A stretch of DNA of 64,000 bases from Pachyseris speciosa (Eukaryota > Cnidaria > Anthozoa > Scleractinia > Pachyseridae): contig JAEMWC010000258.1 of assembly GCA_016490735.1 (NCBI GenBank), forward strand, positions 732,501 through 796,500, in the 5' to 3' direction. The position numbers were made by a program, and so were the translations under genes. This document shows, piece by piece, positions 21,150 to 33,120 of this stretch (position 1 is the stretch's first letter; each line of letters opens with the position of its first letter). Under the pieces are notes generated by a model. It searched no databases, was not told the DNA's origin, and worked only from the letters and a program-made list of their open reading frames with translations.

Positions 21150-21866
21150 GTTACGACTCATGGTTGTAGAATTAAGTTAAACCACGAAAAAATTCTCTCT
21201 CAGATAGCACTGACGGAACCTGCGTCGTAACAGACGTAATAGTCACTGTGGTATTGTAATACTGTAATGCCCTTGGAAAAAGGAAAGGAAATATCATCCG
21301 AAAAAAAGGAAATATCACCCAAAATATTCTTGGTCTGAAAACTAAGGGAGCTTTCCGTTTGTCAGAATTGGTCGGCCCGACTAGACATTTGTGAATGTTT
21401 ATGGGATATATTCTTATGGAATATATACTTTTGGAATAATGTTTATCACTCAGTTATCGATTTCCTAATGAGCCATTGAGAAGTCGAGCAAACCCTTCAA
21501 AATTGTACATTACTTGCACCTAGAGAAGCACGAGACGTAAACGAGTACATCTCGCACTCCTTTAGTGTTCTTAAAATTCTCAAGTGCTCATATTACTTGA
21601 CAATGTACGAAGAACAAGTTTTTCAAATCCTTTAGAAAAATGTCCCGGACATTGCGTGAGGTTTGATACCAGACGTGGTGACATTTGATCACACTATAAT
21701 CCCCATATTTCTGTAAATGTCAATTGAATCATTGAATCACGTATTGTTTTACTGTTTTTACCACATTTTCTTTGAAACATCTCCAAAGATTGGCGCGGGC
21801 ACACGGCTTGTGACTTACCCTGCGTGCATTATCTCCATAATGCACGCGCTTGACGTAGGCGTTTGG

Positions 21867-21966
21867 CAGTGTGTGTGTACTCTGATAGCCTGCGGCTCGT
21901 AGCGTACTTCTTTGTTCTTACCACGTTTTGACGTCTTCCGTGCGTTATCAGAGTACACACACACTG
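21867..21966. repeat. Inverted repeat with perfect 21-bp arms
   Basis: CAGTGTGTGTGTACTCTGAT plus A at 21867-21887 is complementary to 21946-21966, with a 58-base spacer. A separate short palindrome, GCGTGCATTAT-ctcc-ATAATGCACGC, sits just upstream at about 21821-21846. Confidence 0.8.
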
Positions 21967-22523
21967 ACATCTGTTTGTTTTATACATTGTTTTATCACTT
22001 TATTCGGCTCATGACGTCATTCGTGTGTCTATACTTTAATCAAAAACTCATCCACACTAATCAAAACGCGAGGTTTACATTGTCCATTTATATATAATGC
22101 CCTCGATTCTACTAATCAACTGACGCGCGCAATTCTCTGAACATTTTAGGATGGGTATCATTATTCAACACATTGTGACACCGTCCAAATAAGGTCATGG
22201 CGTTCTCAATATTCGTATATCCTGCGATATACGTAATTTCGAGTGTTGGAGAGAAAAGTGGCGGCTCTTCCAGCTTTTCTGGACTTAAACTCAATAATTG
22301 TGCTTTGTCATCATTGTGTTGAATAATGAGACAATTATCCTGCTCAACAGCTGCGGAATTTCACCTGAATTTAGCCAACTCGGCCTACGGCCTCATTGGC
22401 TAAGTACCAGGCGATATTCCGCCCTATTTCGTAGAATAATTATTAAATATAAGCACCTGAGAATTTTGGAGAAAAGCACTCGAGATGTGGTAGAAAGTAC
22501 TGTAGCTTGTGTTCTTTATCCAG

Positions 22524-22550
22524 CCCCTCCTCACCCCCCCCCCCCCCACC
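22524..22550. repeat. Poly-C tract
   Basis: A run of about 14 C within a C-rich stretch, 'cctcctcacccc...cacctcctcaccc'. It could form non-B DNA; no function is inferred. Confidence 0.8.
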
Positions 22551-22913
22551 TCCTCACCCGTGCTTATATAACTCAACAATGTTTTCGACGAGGTTTATAT
22601 TTCTTTAATTATATACCGTGTTTGCATGTTAATTTACATACTGTGTATTTGTCTTCTTTGGCAGAAGAAACATAATCGGTTGTATATTCGGAGGGATTGG
22701 AGGGATCAGCATTATCGCTATTGTTGCTTTAGTCTGTATAAAACACCATAATAATAATAGTAATCAAACAGGACCCTCACAACGGTGATATGCAAAAGGC
22801 AGACCTTACACGCCAACAGCATTATGCCCGTGAAACAGTTAGTTATCATCATTCGTGGTAGTTATACAGTAATAATTCGGTAGTACTAAAACGTATTGTC
22901 GTTTGTCTCAAGA

Positions 22914-23188
22914 TGACACACTGGATGAGATAGAAGGTCACGACGTTTCGACTGCATACTGCTACACTGGCACCAAATGACGAGGTTGACTGGTTTTTCG
23001 TTGCCATTAGTTTGCATCACGGTGGTTGGCTGTGATTGGTGCGTTTCTCGACCGAATGATGAGGATCCAAACGCACCAATCACTGTCAGCCACTAAGACA
23101 CAAAGGTAACTCGTAACCCGACCAGTTGACCTCATCGCCTGTAGATGACCATCAGTAAGCAGTCGAAACGTCGCTATGTTATGTGTCA
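22914..23188. mobile_element. Foldback element 3' of copy C
   Basis: Nested arms pair: 'cgacgtttcgactgc' with 'gcagtcgaaacgtcg', 'gaggttgactggt' with 'accagttgacctc', and 'gtgattggtgcgttt' with 'aaacgcaccaatcac'. The termini are TGACACA and TGTGTCA. The diverged counterpart in copy A is at 10554-10800. Confidence 0.75.
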
Positions 23189-24280
23189 ACTGATTACATC
23201 GTGAATTTTATGACGGCTGTTAAATTTGAACTCGTCATTGAAATCGCGTCATGGGCCGCCTACTCTGACCTACTCTGAAAGTTTCAGTAATTCATTCCAC
23301 AGAAAATAAAGCAACTTATTTTACCCGACTGTGAAACCCGTGGTTCCTGCGTAATTGAAAATTTAGTGTAACTCCTTTAAGACCTCCAAAGTGAACATCA
23401 ATAAATGGTAATACCATAAAGGAGACAGACACACTAACGATAAAAAGAACTGGAACTGGAGAAAAGACCGCAGCATTTCTTTAACTAATCATTGACAAAG
23501 CGCCTTTCATTGAAAACTGCGCATGTCTTAGTCTTTGTCCTAATTTTTTGTTATTTTAAGGATTTTTTTGTTCGTCGGCCAAGAACTTCGCAGATAAATG
23601 CTAAAATAGGATAACTACGCAATAAAAACTTTTTGCCAGTAGTTCCAACAACACAGGCATCGAGAAAAATATGCAACCGTTTTAGCTAAGAATCCTGTTT
23701 TCCCAAGTGAAGTTACATAGGACGAGACAAGGAATTAAAATCAAAGGAAAATAAAGAAAACTAACCGAAAACTTAGCTCAAAAGACTGCTCTGCAGTTAG
23801 CTGCATTACGCGGTTCTATATAAACGACGTATAAACACAGAGAAGATTTGTGAGCAAAAGTAGGTGACTATTCGTCTTTTTGGAGAATAACCAAGCCTTT
23901 TGTTCCATTACTGACGCTTCATCGTTCCCTGACCGGGCACACGAGTTAACATAAGAAAAAGTTGGACCTGACTCACGCGCATGATTAGCCAATCAAATTC
24001 AAGGATTTAGGATACAGCCCCGCTGAGATACATCAGAAAAAAAACTTTAATTTGTTCTCTGTTCGGTGGTATAGAGTGTTACATCAGTTGCTTGGCTAAA
24101 AAAATAATGTTCGAGTTGTGTGATTTTTGTGCGTTTTGTTATTGGCCAAGGGCATTTTAATTTTTAATTGCCCTTGGTTTTGGCTTTAAAAATTTCTTGG
24201 AATCAGTGACTAGTTTTCCATTTTATACATGTTTGAATGCAACATAATCTATCTTTTGTTTTGAATGTTTTCGTCATTGT
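23189..24280. other. No feature recognised
   Basis: About 1.1 kb of AT-rich DNA without a supported ORF, tRNA or repeat that I can tie to another place in the window. Confidence 0.5.
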
Positions 24281-24284
24281 TGAA

Positions 24285-24345
24285 ATTCACTCATTAATCC
24301 GCAGTTCAAATATATGATTTTCGCATATATACTTACATATTCATC
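24285..24345. repeat. Fragment of the 'ttcaaatatatga' element tail
   Basis: 'cattaatccgcagttcaaat' followed by 'atatgattttcgcatat' matches the tail of the insert at 4169-4357. Another fragment with the opposite flank is at 26372-26460. Confidence 0.65.
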
Positions 24346-24429
24346 ACTGAAGGGCTTATTACGAACCAACAAAATTACCAGCTCCAAGTTGGCTTTAATT
24401 ATTAGTTTAGTTGTTAAAGTACCGCACCG

Positions 24430-24600
24430 GTATCGCAGGGACAATCTAATTTTCCCGGGTCGCGTGTCGCGGTCGCGGGTAAATTATCGCGGCTCTCGGG
24501 TAAATTGTCGTGGGTCGCGGGCAAATTGTCGCGGGTTGCTGGTAAATTTTCTCGGGTAGCGGATAAATTGTCGCGGGTGAGAAACTAGTAATTAGAGTGC
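24430..24600. repeat. Short GGGTAAATTGTCGCG subrepeats
   Basis: Several 15-17 bp units of the type 'cgcgggtaaattgtcg' run head to tail, forming the core of the larger 211-bp repeat. Complementary units ('cccgcgacaatttacc') lie at 26236-26290. Confidence 0.75.
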
Positions 24601-25111
24601 TCGTCTAATCTCTTGCTTGCTTGAACGTGCTCGTGGCATGTGGAAGTAACGGAGATAGAAGCTAAACTTGAGCTGTATTTTTAAACAGTGTAAATTATCG
24701 CGGCTCTCGGGTAAATTGTCGTGGGTCGCGGGCAAATTGTCGCGGGTTGCTGGTAAATTTTCTCGGGTAGCGGATAAATTGTCGCGGGTGAGAAACTAGT
24801 AATTAGAGTGCTCGTCTAATCTCTTGCTTGCTTGAACGTGCTCGTGGCATGTGGAAGTAACGGAGATAGAAGCTAAACTTGAGCTGTATTTTTAAACAGT
24901 GTAAATTATCGCGGCTCTCGGGTAAATTGTCGTGGGTCGCGGGCAAATTGTCGCGGGTTGCTGGTAAATTTTCTCGGGTAGCGGATAAATTGTCGCGGGT
25001 GAGAAACTAGTAATTAGAGTGCTCGTCTAATCTCTTGCTTGCTTGAACGTGCTCGGGGCATGTGGAAGTAACGGAGATAGAAGCTAAACTTGAGCTGTAT
25101 TTTTAAACAGC
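24480..25111. repeat. Tandem repeat, 3 x 211 bp
   Basis: Three nearly identical units start with 'taaattatcgcggctctcgg' at 24480, 24691 and 24902. Each contains the short GC-rich subrepeats, then 'gagaaactagtaattagag', 'cttgcttgcttgaacgtgct' and 'gagctgtatttttaaacag'. One difference is visible: 'gctcgtggcatg' in units 1-2 against 'gctcggggcatg' in unit 3. No coding content. Confidence 0.9.
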
Positions 25112-26227
25112 TTATTCCTATCTCAAAAAGTGTAACAAAGTACCTAAAATAATTGAGTAGGTAAAACTTCAAAGACCAGCGTGCACTACAACAAAAGGTT
25201 ATGTGGTATGGTGGGTGAAGTTTGAGTGAGATTTTAAGGACTTTGAAGAAGGGATGGAAATAGGGTAAAAATGTTAAGTACCGGTTAGTTATAAGATTAC
25301 TGTAATCCTTCGGGGACAAACTTTTCAAAATTTGAGTTTTGCGCTGTTTTTTCAATGTTGCTATTGGCTAAAGAAAATTTACAAAATGGGTAAACGAAGA
25401 CGAGAAAAGCAAAAAATATTGGCTTTTTGGAGCAGTTAATAAATGGGCGAAACTTCACTTGGTGATTTCGAATTGCATATTTTGTTTGCATCAACATTCA
25501 AACCGATTTCCAGACGTTAGTTCACCAAACGTATTCCTTCCGATAGTAACCAAACGAACACTCCGTCTGAGCGTCGAATTAACTTTCCCGCGATTGAGTG
25601 AGTTTGGTTGTCACTTATCCTCTTCCGAGAGTTCCTCAGTTGTCCTCTATTGGTCGGCGGTATTACAGCTTTGGCACCACGCACCACCAATGAGTTGTGA
25701 AAACTGAGCAAACCTTTGGAGGCCAAAAACTCGGGATTTATTTTTGCGTGTATTTCCTCCAGTCGAACAATTAAGATTTTAACGGAATTTAGCGAAAATG
25801 TTCCTCACACGTTACCGCACCAAATTGTACGAGGCTTTTACAAATTCGAAATATTTTTTCCCGTGGCGTCCAAGCGCGTGAAACGCATAGAAAAAATTAT
25901 ATTGGCCAACTTGACAATGGATTTTCTCAGGAGCCAATCGGAATACCGTAAACGCCTCACACAACTTGTTAGCCTATTTTGTCCTGAGTGATATAGTCCA
26001 GTTTTGTTTGGATGTCCGTAGTAACGCAAGGGCTAGTAATTCGGCTGAGCAAACATTGTTTCAACGCTTGCACACAGTTGCGATTTTCCCTGAAGGTCTA
26101 CAGTAACTTCAATGAGCTTGTCGCATTCTGCGAAACTATATTATACCGGGTGATAACCTTTTGTTTATACAAAATTAACTGACGTCTAAGACTGATCCTG
26201 AACAAATTAATCAGTCTTCTACACACA
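25112..26227. other. No gene accepted between inverted GC-rich repeats
   Basis: Several ORFs of 60-113 codons occur on both strands but show no domain or codon continuity. The block is bounded by GC-rich units in opposite orientation (24430-25111 and 26228-26325), so it may be the inside of a larger element. No transposase motif was recognised. Confidence 0.4.
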
Positions 26228-26325
26228 CAGACTTACCCGCGACAATTCACCCGCGACCCGCGACAATTTACCCGCGATCCGCGACCCGCGACCCACGAAA
26301 ATTAGACACTCCCGTATCGCGGAGG
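26228..26325. repeat. Inverted copy of the GC-rich subrepeats
   Basis: 'acccgcgacaattcacccgc' continues with 'gacccgcgacaatttacc' and 'gcgacccacgaaaattag'. These are complements of the units near 24450-24520, including the flank 'ctaattttcccgggtcgcg'. Confidence 0.75.
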
Positions 26326-26371
26326 TAATGGATTCAACTCTCGTACAAGCCTTAGTTACCTTTTTTGGCAT

Positions 26372-26460
26372 TATTTCAGTAGTGCTCATAACTGCGACGA
26401 TCATTCACATCTTCATTTGTTAATTCGCACTTCAAATATATGATTTTCATATATTCAGAC
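26372..26460. repeat. Fragment of the 'ttcaaatatatga' foldback family
   Basis: 'cagtagtgctcataactgcg' followed by 'acgatcattcacat' and 'ttcaaatatatgattttc' matches the right half of the element at 4153-4373, including part of its inverted arm. Confidence 0.7.
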
Positions 26461-26719
26461 TCTTATGTTGTAATTTTAGTTGGGCTGAGCAAACGTTGTT
26501 TTCATCTGTATTTCAATTTGCATCAAGGTTAAAGCAATAGACCTTTTTAGCTTGTAGATTTTGTTTTCGCAATGAAGACCATGTGATCTTCCCGAAGGGA
26601 TTTGCCTTTTGTCTTTTCATAAAATTATGCCTACATAAGCACGTCAAGTTAACTATGATCATAAATTCAGAGCAATTTGAGAATTAACGATAATCGTAAA
26701 TTCAGAGAGGAGACCGGGC

Positions 26720-29130
26720 GTGATGTAGAACGTTTATGCGAATAGAGTGGGCCTACCAAGCGCTATTCAGTTGCTGTTCAACCAAAAAAGCGGGTGCTGC
26801 CATTTTATTTAACGATAAATTTTGCTTTCAAGTTACCGCCACGCATGTTGACCCCGAGGGCCGTTTCCTTGTTTATGATTGGTCAACCAGTGGTAAGTGC
26901 TTCACACTCGTGAACATTTACGCACCGAATAATGATAATCCAAATTTATTTATTAATGTATCCGAACAATTGAAAAATTTTAATGGTGATGAAATAATTT
27001 TTGGCGGCCGGGTGACTTCAATCTTGTTCTTGATATTGTAAAGATAAGAAAGGCGGCCTTGCCCGAACTCATCAAAAAGCACGAGATGTTGTCTGCGAAC
27101 TCTGTGAGCATCTAGACGTGACAGATGTGTGGCGGGCTATGAATCCTGACCAAGATAGATACACGTGGAAACAAAAAAAATCCCTGAAATTCAGGGTAGC
27201 CAGTAATGCATTTTTTGCCGATGTAATACCTGGCTATAAAACTGATCATTCAATGATCGCTTTACAAATTTCAGTGTACTCCAACTGGGCGAGCGGTAAA
27301 TGTTTTTTGAAACTAAATACTTCTTTCCTTTCTGAGATTGAATCTATAAAGCGCATTAAATTAGCTATTCAACGAACGAAAGATGAATACGCTGGTGATA
27401 TTTCAGTATCTCCCAGCCTGTTATGGGAAATGGTCAAACTGAAAGTGAGGGAAGAATCTCTAAAATACGGGGCGAGAACAAAAAAAAAAAGGAAATCATA
27501 AGGATAGAAGTGGAGATTGAGAAGCAGTGACAATCTCCGAATTGGTAGTAAATCTCAGTAACGCTAATGTTAAGGAAAATGAAAGGGCTGAATTATGGAC
27601 AGACGGCTCGAGACCAAAAGTCGTGAACTGGAAGAAATAATTGAATACCGAACAAAAGGGGCAATCTTGAGATCCAAATCCCAATGGTATAATGAAGGTG
27701 GAAAGAACACCAAATATTTTCTTAATCTTGAAAAACGCCATTGCAAGCAAGGAACAATAACGCAGCTTAAAACAAGCGACACGACCTACGAGGATACAGA
27801 CAAGGAAATTTTAGAAGAGAATGTGAATCTTTCTATAAGAATCTGTACACCTCAACAATTAATGCGCACAACTCTGCAGACACTGTTTTTTTCACTCAGG
27901 CAACTGGAAAATGCCTTTCAAATGAGGAAACTGACAGCTGCGAATGGCTGCTAAACACTGAAGAATGTCTTGTTGCCCTTAAAAGTATGGCAAATGGGAA
28001 ATCTCCGGGCTCGGATGGCTTCCCCGCAGAATTCTACAAAGTTTTTAGGAGGGATCTGGCAACCTTATTAATTGACGCGTTAAATTTTTCATATGAATTT
28101 GGAGAGCTTTCGGCTTTTCAAAAGCGAGGAATAATCTAGTTCTTTCCCAAGAAAGAGGCAGACCTAAATCTGTTAAAAAATTGGAGACCCATCTTGCCTT
28201 CAAATTACGATTATAAGCTGGCAACTAAAACCAATGCAAATCATATAAAAGTGGTTCTTTCCAATATTATTTCAAATGATCAATCTGGTTTTATAAAGGG
28301 AAGATTTATTTTAAAAAAAACATCCGATTAATTGACAGCGCCATTAATTAAGTACACGGCATCCAAAAATATCCCAGGCCTCCTCCTCTTTATTGATTTC
28401 GAAAAGGCTTTTGACACCTTAGAGTGGCTTTTTATCGACAAAACTGTTATCCAATTTGGTTTCGGCCCCTCACTTCAAAAGCGGTTTCATGTCTTTTATC
28501 GCAACATTGAAACTAAGTGTATTAAACAACGGCTGGGAAAGCGACCCTTTCGCGCCTACACGAGGCGTTCGCCAGGGCTGCCCTCTTTCGCCATATCTGT
28601 TCATTCTCAGTTCGGCAGAGGTTTTAGCAGACGCCATACGCAAGAAAAAAGAAATTAGAGGTCTTTCTGTGGATAACAACGATATTAAACTGAGGCAATA
28701 CGCAGATGGCACAACCTTGATTTTAGATGGTTCTGAGCAATCACTTTATCAGCCCTAGCGCCTCTAGACACTTTCAGCTACGCCTCGGGCCTCAGACTCG
28801 ATAGCAAAAAGACGGAAGCGCTCTGGATTGGTTCCAGTGCTGATAGAGATTTTAAGCTCTGCCCCGAAAAAGACTTCAAATGGCCAAAGAAAAAGGTAAA
28901 AGCTCTTGGGATTGGTTTTCAACGAACCCAGATGAAAGCACTGCTTTAAATTACAAGGATAAGCTGCTGTGGAGAAAGTTAGAGGAATACTGAGCTCTTG
29001 GAGGTTTCGGAGACTTTACGGTTTTAAAAAGTCTAGTGGCTTCCCAACTTGTGTTTTATGAAGCTGTGAGGTCCTTAACATATGCAAAATATGCTTTGTT
29101 TAAATTATCTTTCACCAAGTTGCTAAACTT
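26720..29130 (+). pseudogene. Decayed L1/Tx1-like non-LTR retrotransposon
   Basis: Reading across frames gives an endonuclease segment (AGAAILFND, VNIYAPN, then a frame break at the conserved GGDFN, near 27003), TDVWR and TWKQ blocks, a linker with SKSQWYNEGGKNTKYF, and reverse-transcriptase blocks LFIDFEKAFDTLEW (about 28388), RGVRQGCPLSPYLFIL (about 28560) and YADG (28699-28710). The YADG replaces the YADD catalytic pair with Asp-Gly. Several frameshifts and stops break it, and no 3' tail was found. Block order and wording fit the L1/Tx1 group common in cnidarians. It is dead. Confidence 0.85.
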
Positions 29131-32100
29131 TTTATAGCTTGATCCCCTGAGAATTTCGCTTTCTTCCAGAGCCTTCGCTTCTTGTGCAGAAGTTTCTTCA
29201 ACTCTGAGTTAAGCCAGGCACATCGCGTCGATGTTTAATCAGTTTCTTCCGAATATTTCGTTCTACATCCTGGAAAACTAAAGTCCTCTATGCTTCCCAC
29301 ACCTAGTCCACAGAACTCATTGATTAGATCGTATCCCATGGGATATTTACAGGTCAGCCGAACGATTAGTTCTTGTCTCTTATTAGCCACACTCCTGGCA
29401 TAGCGTTCAGGTTTCCCAAGGACGATAGCAATAAGTACGCTTCTAGTAGACTCTTTCTTCAAACTCTGAGAAAAAGTCGTCCTAGCGCGGAGATCCTCCT
29501 TATGAAATCTTTCTCAAAGATCCCAGCTGCCGAGAAGCGAGAATCGGGAACCACATACGGGCGTGCAACATGGCGTAGGTTTATTTCACTGATATGGTTT
29601 AAAATGCCACGTAGGTATTGTCCCTTTCCTTGATTTCATCTTTTACCATGTTAAAGGAGAATTAGAATTATTAATGATAATGGGGAAAATGTGTGTAAAA
29701 CGTTTATTTCATGTGATGCACTCACCTTGTTTTTCATCTGATGGACTGTGCCAAGGTTCTTGTGCTCCAAAGCACTAAAAACCATCAGCACCTTTTGTTT
29801 CCGTCAGCTCCATCCCTACGAAATTTACTTAGGTTAGTCAGCTAGGATTCTTTTTGTTTGTTTGTTTGTTTTTTGCTTGTTTTATCACTGAAATTTTGAC
29901 TTTTATTTATTAACAACTACCATCACAAAACGGAAGGAGATGCAACGATAAGCCAAAGCCGGGGCATATATGGCAAAGGTCAACTGTGCGAGAGTTACAA
30001 ACCAAGATGTGCAGAATAGGCTGAAGTGACAGAAACAAAAGTCATAATTAGATACAACTATGAGGTGAATTACACAGAAATAACTAAAAAAAATAAGTGA
30101 AATAAATATAAAACAAGCCATCGAAGTATATATAGTAGATTGAGGTAGACATACGTGCAAAAATGAATGAAGATTTACTATTGATTAAATTAGTAAATAG
30201 AAGTATAGGATCAAGAGATGGATAGGCGGTGTTTTATTAAAAGAGAGAATGAAGAAAAGAAAGAATACCTTACATTGTTAAAAAAGGTTAGTTATGGTCA
30301 CGTGATGTAAGATGTGTAAGAGGTCTGAAAAAAACAGTTGTTAAAAAAACTATTTAGAATACAAAAGAAAGCACTCACATAGCTGCTAGGGTAGGCTATT
30401 TGTTTTAAAGTGTTGTCAGGTGTTTGAAGCACATTTGCATGGGATGTCGGAACTGGGCGTCACAGGTAATATCCCGTCTTTGACATCTCTTCCAGCTAGA
30501 TGGGCGGTGTAGTTGCACGGAAGTTAATATTTGGGCACCAAGATTTCATTTACCCAAACTGGTTTTGTCTGAAAAACCTGAAAAGGGACTGTATGAATCC
30601 ACGAAGAAAGTGCTTGACAGCAGTGGCAGAAATGGCTGGCAAGCATGGACATGGTTAAAGACAAAATGCACCTCCGCAATCATGAGGGCAACTGGTGCAC
30701 GGCTTATTGCAATCCATAGGATTGTAAGGACCTGGATGGTGTAAGTGATATATTTATTAATTTCTAGACATTCACATAACTGCGTGTATTTGCTACACAT
30801 TTGGTATTTGAGATGGACTTATATAGTGGAAGTCATGGAGATGTGCATGTGTGTTTAAAGCTGTAGTATTTTTAGGAAATGCTTGAGGTCAATAAAGAAG
30901 CCTGTTTATAAACTACAGAGCAGCTAATATGGCCGTACATAATAGAAAAAGTGATATTGTATTCATGAATGGTTATATTAATGCAAAGGGTCAAATGTTG
31001 ATACCTACGTAGTTGCTGGAACGACCTCCGTAAAATGGAATTTGGAAAGTTCTCTTTTGGATTTTAATTCAGCAGTCATTGATCAGAAGGGTTTGTAAAT
31101 GTGTTTCCCTGTAACCATGATGGCATCAGAGAGAACGGAAAGGTCTATCAATGTTACTGCCATTAGAAGACAAACAGGCGAGTTGGATGGTTGTCTTACG
31201 AATTCATGATTGTAGAACGAGGCAATGCATATATTCAGCTTCGCAATGGCGTTTCAAATATTTTGCTTCCAACTGAAGAGCCCTGTTTACACATTAGACT
31301 GAAGGTAATATAACTAAGCTCAAATAATCCAAGTTTCCTTTGAAAACTCCATAGATCAGTGGATTTTTTGTGAGGGAGGACTATTTCACGCGATCACATC
31401 ATGGAACATACTAGTCACATGATCAGATTTTCATTCACAAATTCGGTTCGATTTCGAGGAAATATGGGAGAGTTGGGTACTAGGTACGCCTCGTTGGAGT
31501 CTACATAGAGTATACTTTGGTTCTTGTGACATTTCAAAATGGCGTCTATCTCTGAGGTGCTTCCCGTGTTGAATATGAAGTTAACCTTTATCTAATTCAG
31601 CGATGAAGGAAAATGTGGAAAATTGCAATAAGAGTTGAAGTTCATCCTCTGCGCAATGCTGGTTTGTGGTTTATTAGTCGTAAGAGAACTACAGCTGACT
31701 GGGTGCAGTGGCCGTTTCCTTGTTGCAAATTTTGCTTTATGGATGAGAACTACGAGAGGACAATGCCACATTTTCGTTTATACTTCTATTCACACTTCTT
31801 TAGCAAATAACATTGGTATGTACAACGATTTCTAGAATGTTTGTAAACTTCATATTTAAGGATATTTGCATGACCATCAGGGCTGTTTAAAGCCATTCTT
31901 TAAGTTTTAGAATGAAGTTAATAACTTAGCTCAAATAATTCAAGTTTCATTTGAAACTCCCATTAATCAGGGGATTTATAGTGAGGGAGGAATGTTCCAA
32001 GATACCATTGATCACAAAATTATGCTTATAGAACCAGGCATCGCATATATGTGGCTTCTGTAGCTTGATCGTTACTTGGTGCTGTTGACAGCCATCTTTT

Positions 32101-32510
32101 TTAGGACAGTTTGTCATTTTAGCAATTCGCCTAAACCACCACTCACGCTTGATGCTTGCATAATGTGACAATACATATTTGTAGCTTAGTTACTTGGCGC
32201 GACAATTTCCCTTTTTCACCATGTGCAAAATCCATCTGACCCATAATTCCATGCTTGTTGAACCGGGAATTACGTATATGTAGCCTTGTTACTTAGTGAT
32301 GTCAACTCTTTCTTGTCCGCTGCTTTTGACCTTTTTTTTTTTGGCAATTCTCGAGCGTTGGAAGTCAAGTCCATGTCATTATTCCATATAAGAGGTTACC
32401 ATCGAGATTTTGCTGGTCCACAAAACCGAAGGCTCTGTCTTTCCTGTCACACTTGTCACGCCAGCTGTCGCTTGTTTTAAGCGATCAAATGCAGCTCACA
32501 ATTCGGTAGG
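29131..32510. other. Gene-poor stretch with weak internal duplications
   Basis: No supported gene. Two related blocks occur: 31310-31400 and 31915-32000 share 'agctcaaataatycaagttt' and 'gtgagggaggaa'. Three diverged 'gaaccaggcatcgcatata'-type blocks are at 31210, 32035 and 32255. A (TTTG)n run is at about 29860. A possible short secreted exon near 31656-31815 is listed as a finding, not as a gene. Confidence 0.45.
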
Positions 32511-33120
32511 TATTTGATTTATAAGTGTGTTACTCGAGCCACTTTTCACCTTAGAAGCCCCCTGCCTGGCATCATAAAGCTGGATTGGTGGGTAGAGGCA
32601 ATCCTCTGGGAGAAAACAGAGGTGAGAAGCAATTTCACACAAAGTGGGCCGCCAAAATTGCTCGATCGACTTATGGTGATTTGCGAAGTGAAGTTGTGTT
32701 CCTGGCCGTTCTTTGAGTGGATTCCGCGACCTGGCATGACAATTATGGCGAGTTTTGACTTGTCAATAATGCAATCGGTGCAATATTTTGTCAACAGGAC
32801 CGGGTGGCTCGACACTTATAAAAAATATATGAAATGGAAATTGGCAGTCTTCCGTGCTGCTGTTAGGCAAGAAAATCCCAGAATTCCTTTGGTTCACAAA
32901 CGTGAAAATTACAGACCGTGAGAGCAACTGAAATCAAATAGCGTTAACCACGTGGCGCTAAAGAAGTGAGCAGAAAAAGTGGAACAAATTGCAAGAAGTG
33001 GAGTCGAAGTTTGCTGGCCATGTAAACTTTTAACTTTAATAGGAATTTTTGAGTTAAAAACTTCAAGACAAAGTTGCGTGAATTTTGGTGTTGTCCGAGG
33101 GCGATTATGGGTTTCAAAGA
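32511..33120 (+). repeat. Dispersed TTTATAAG repeat, copy 2
   Basis: It starts 'gatttataagtgtgttac' and matches the inverted copy at 1-565 over at least 550 bases. It has the internal 'ggctcgacacttataaaaaa' block that also occurs in every unit of the tRNA array. The ORF across its left half is not shared with the other copies. Confidence 0.8.

Larger units (their letters stand above)
20440..22788 (+). pseudogene. Truncated second TSP1/EGF membrane gene (copy C)
   Basis: The exon at 20440-20719 encodes the end of TSP1 module 1, all of module 2 (WSVWSVCTTQCG) and the EGF-like part (CLNGG ... CFCKKDYSG). It is closely similar to 9241-9518. Signal peptide and most of module 1 are missing. The donor region lost about 5 bases against copy A; the remaining AAAA|GTAATT is phase 0 instead of phase 1. 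A candidate membrane exon at 22665-22788 encodes a Gly/Ile-rich helix (GGIGGISIIAIVALVC) and ends PSQR, but needs phase 2. The two do not join in frame. A SINE lies in the intervening sequence. It is a likely pseudogene, unless another exon or donor repairs it. Confidence 0.65.

Noticed and set aside
22298..22675. A 125-codon ORF upstream of the copy C membrane exon
   Set aside because: It includes a poly-C tract and no domain. The real signal is the frame that starts after the splice acceptor at 22664.
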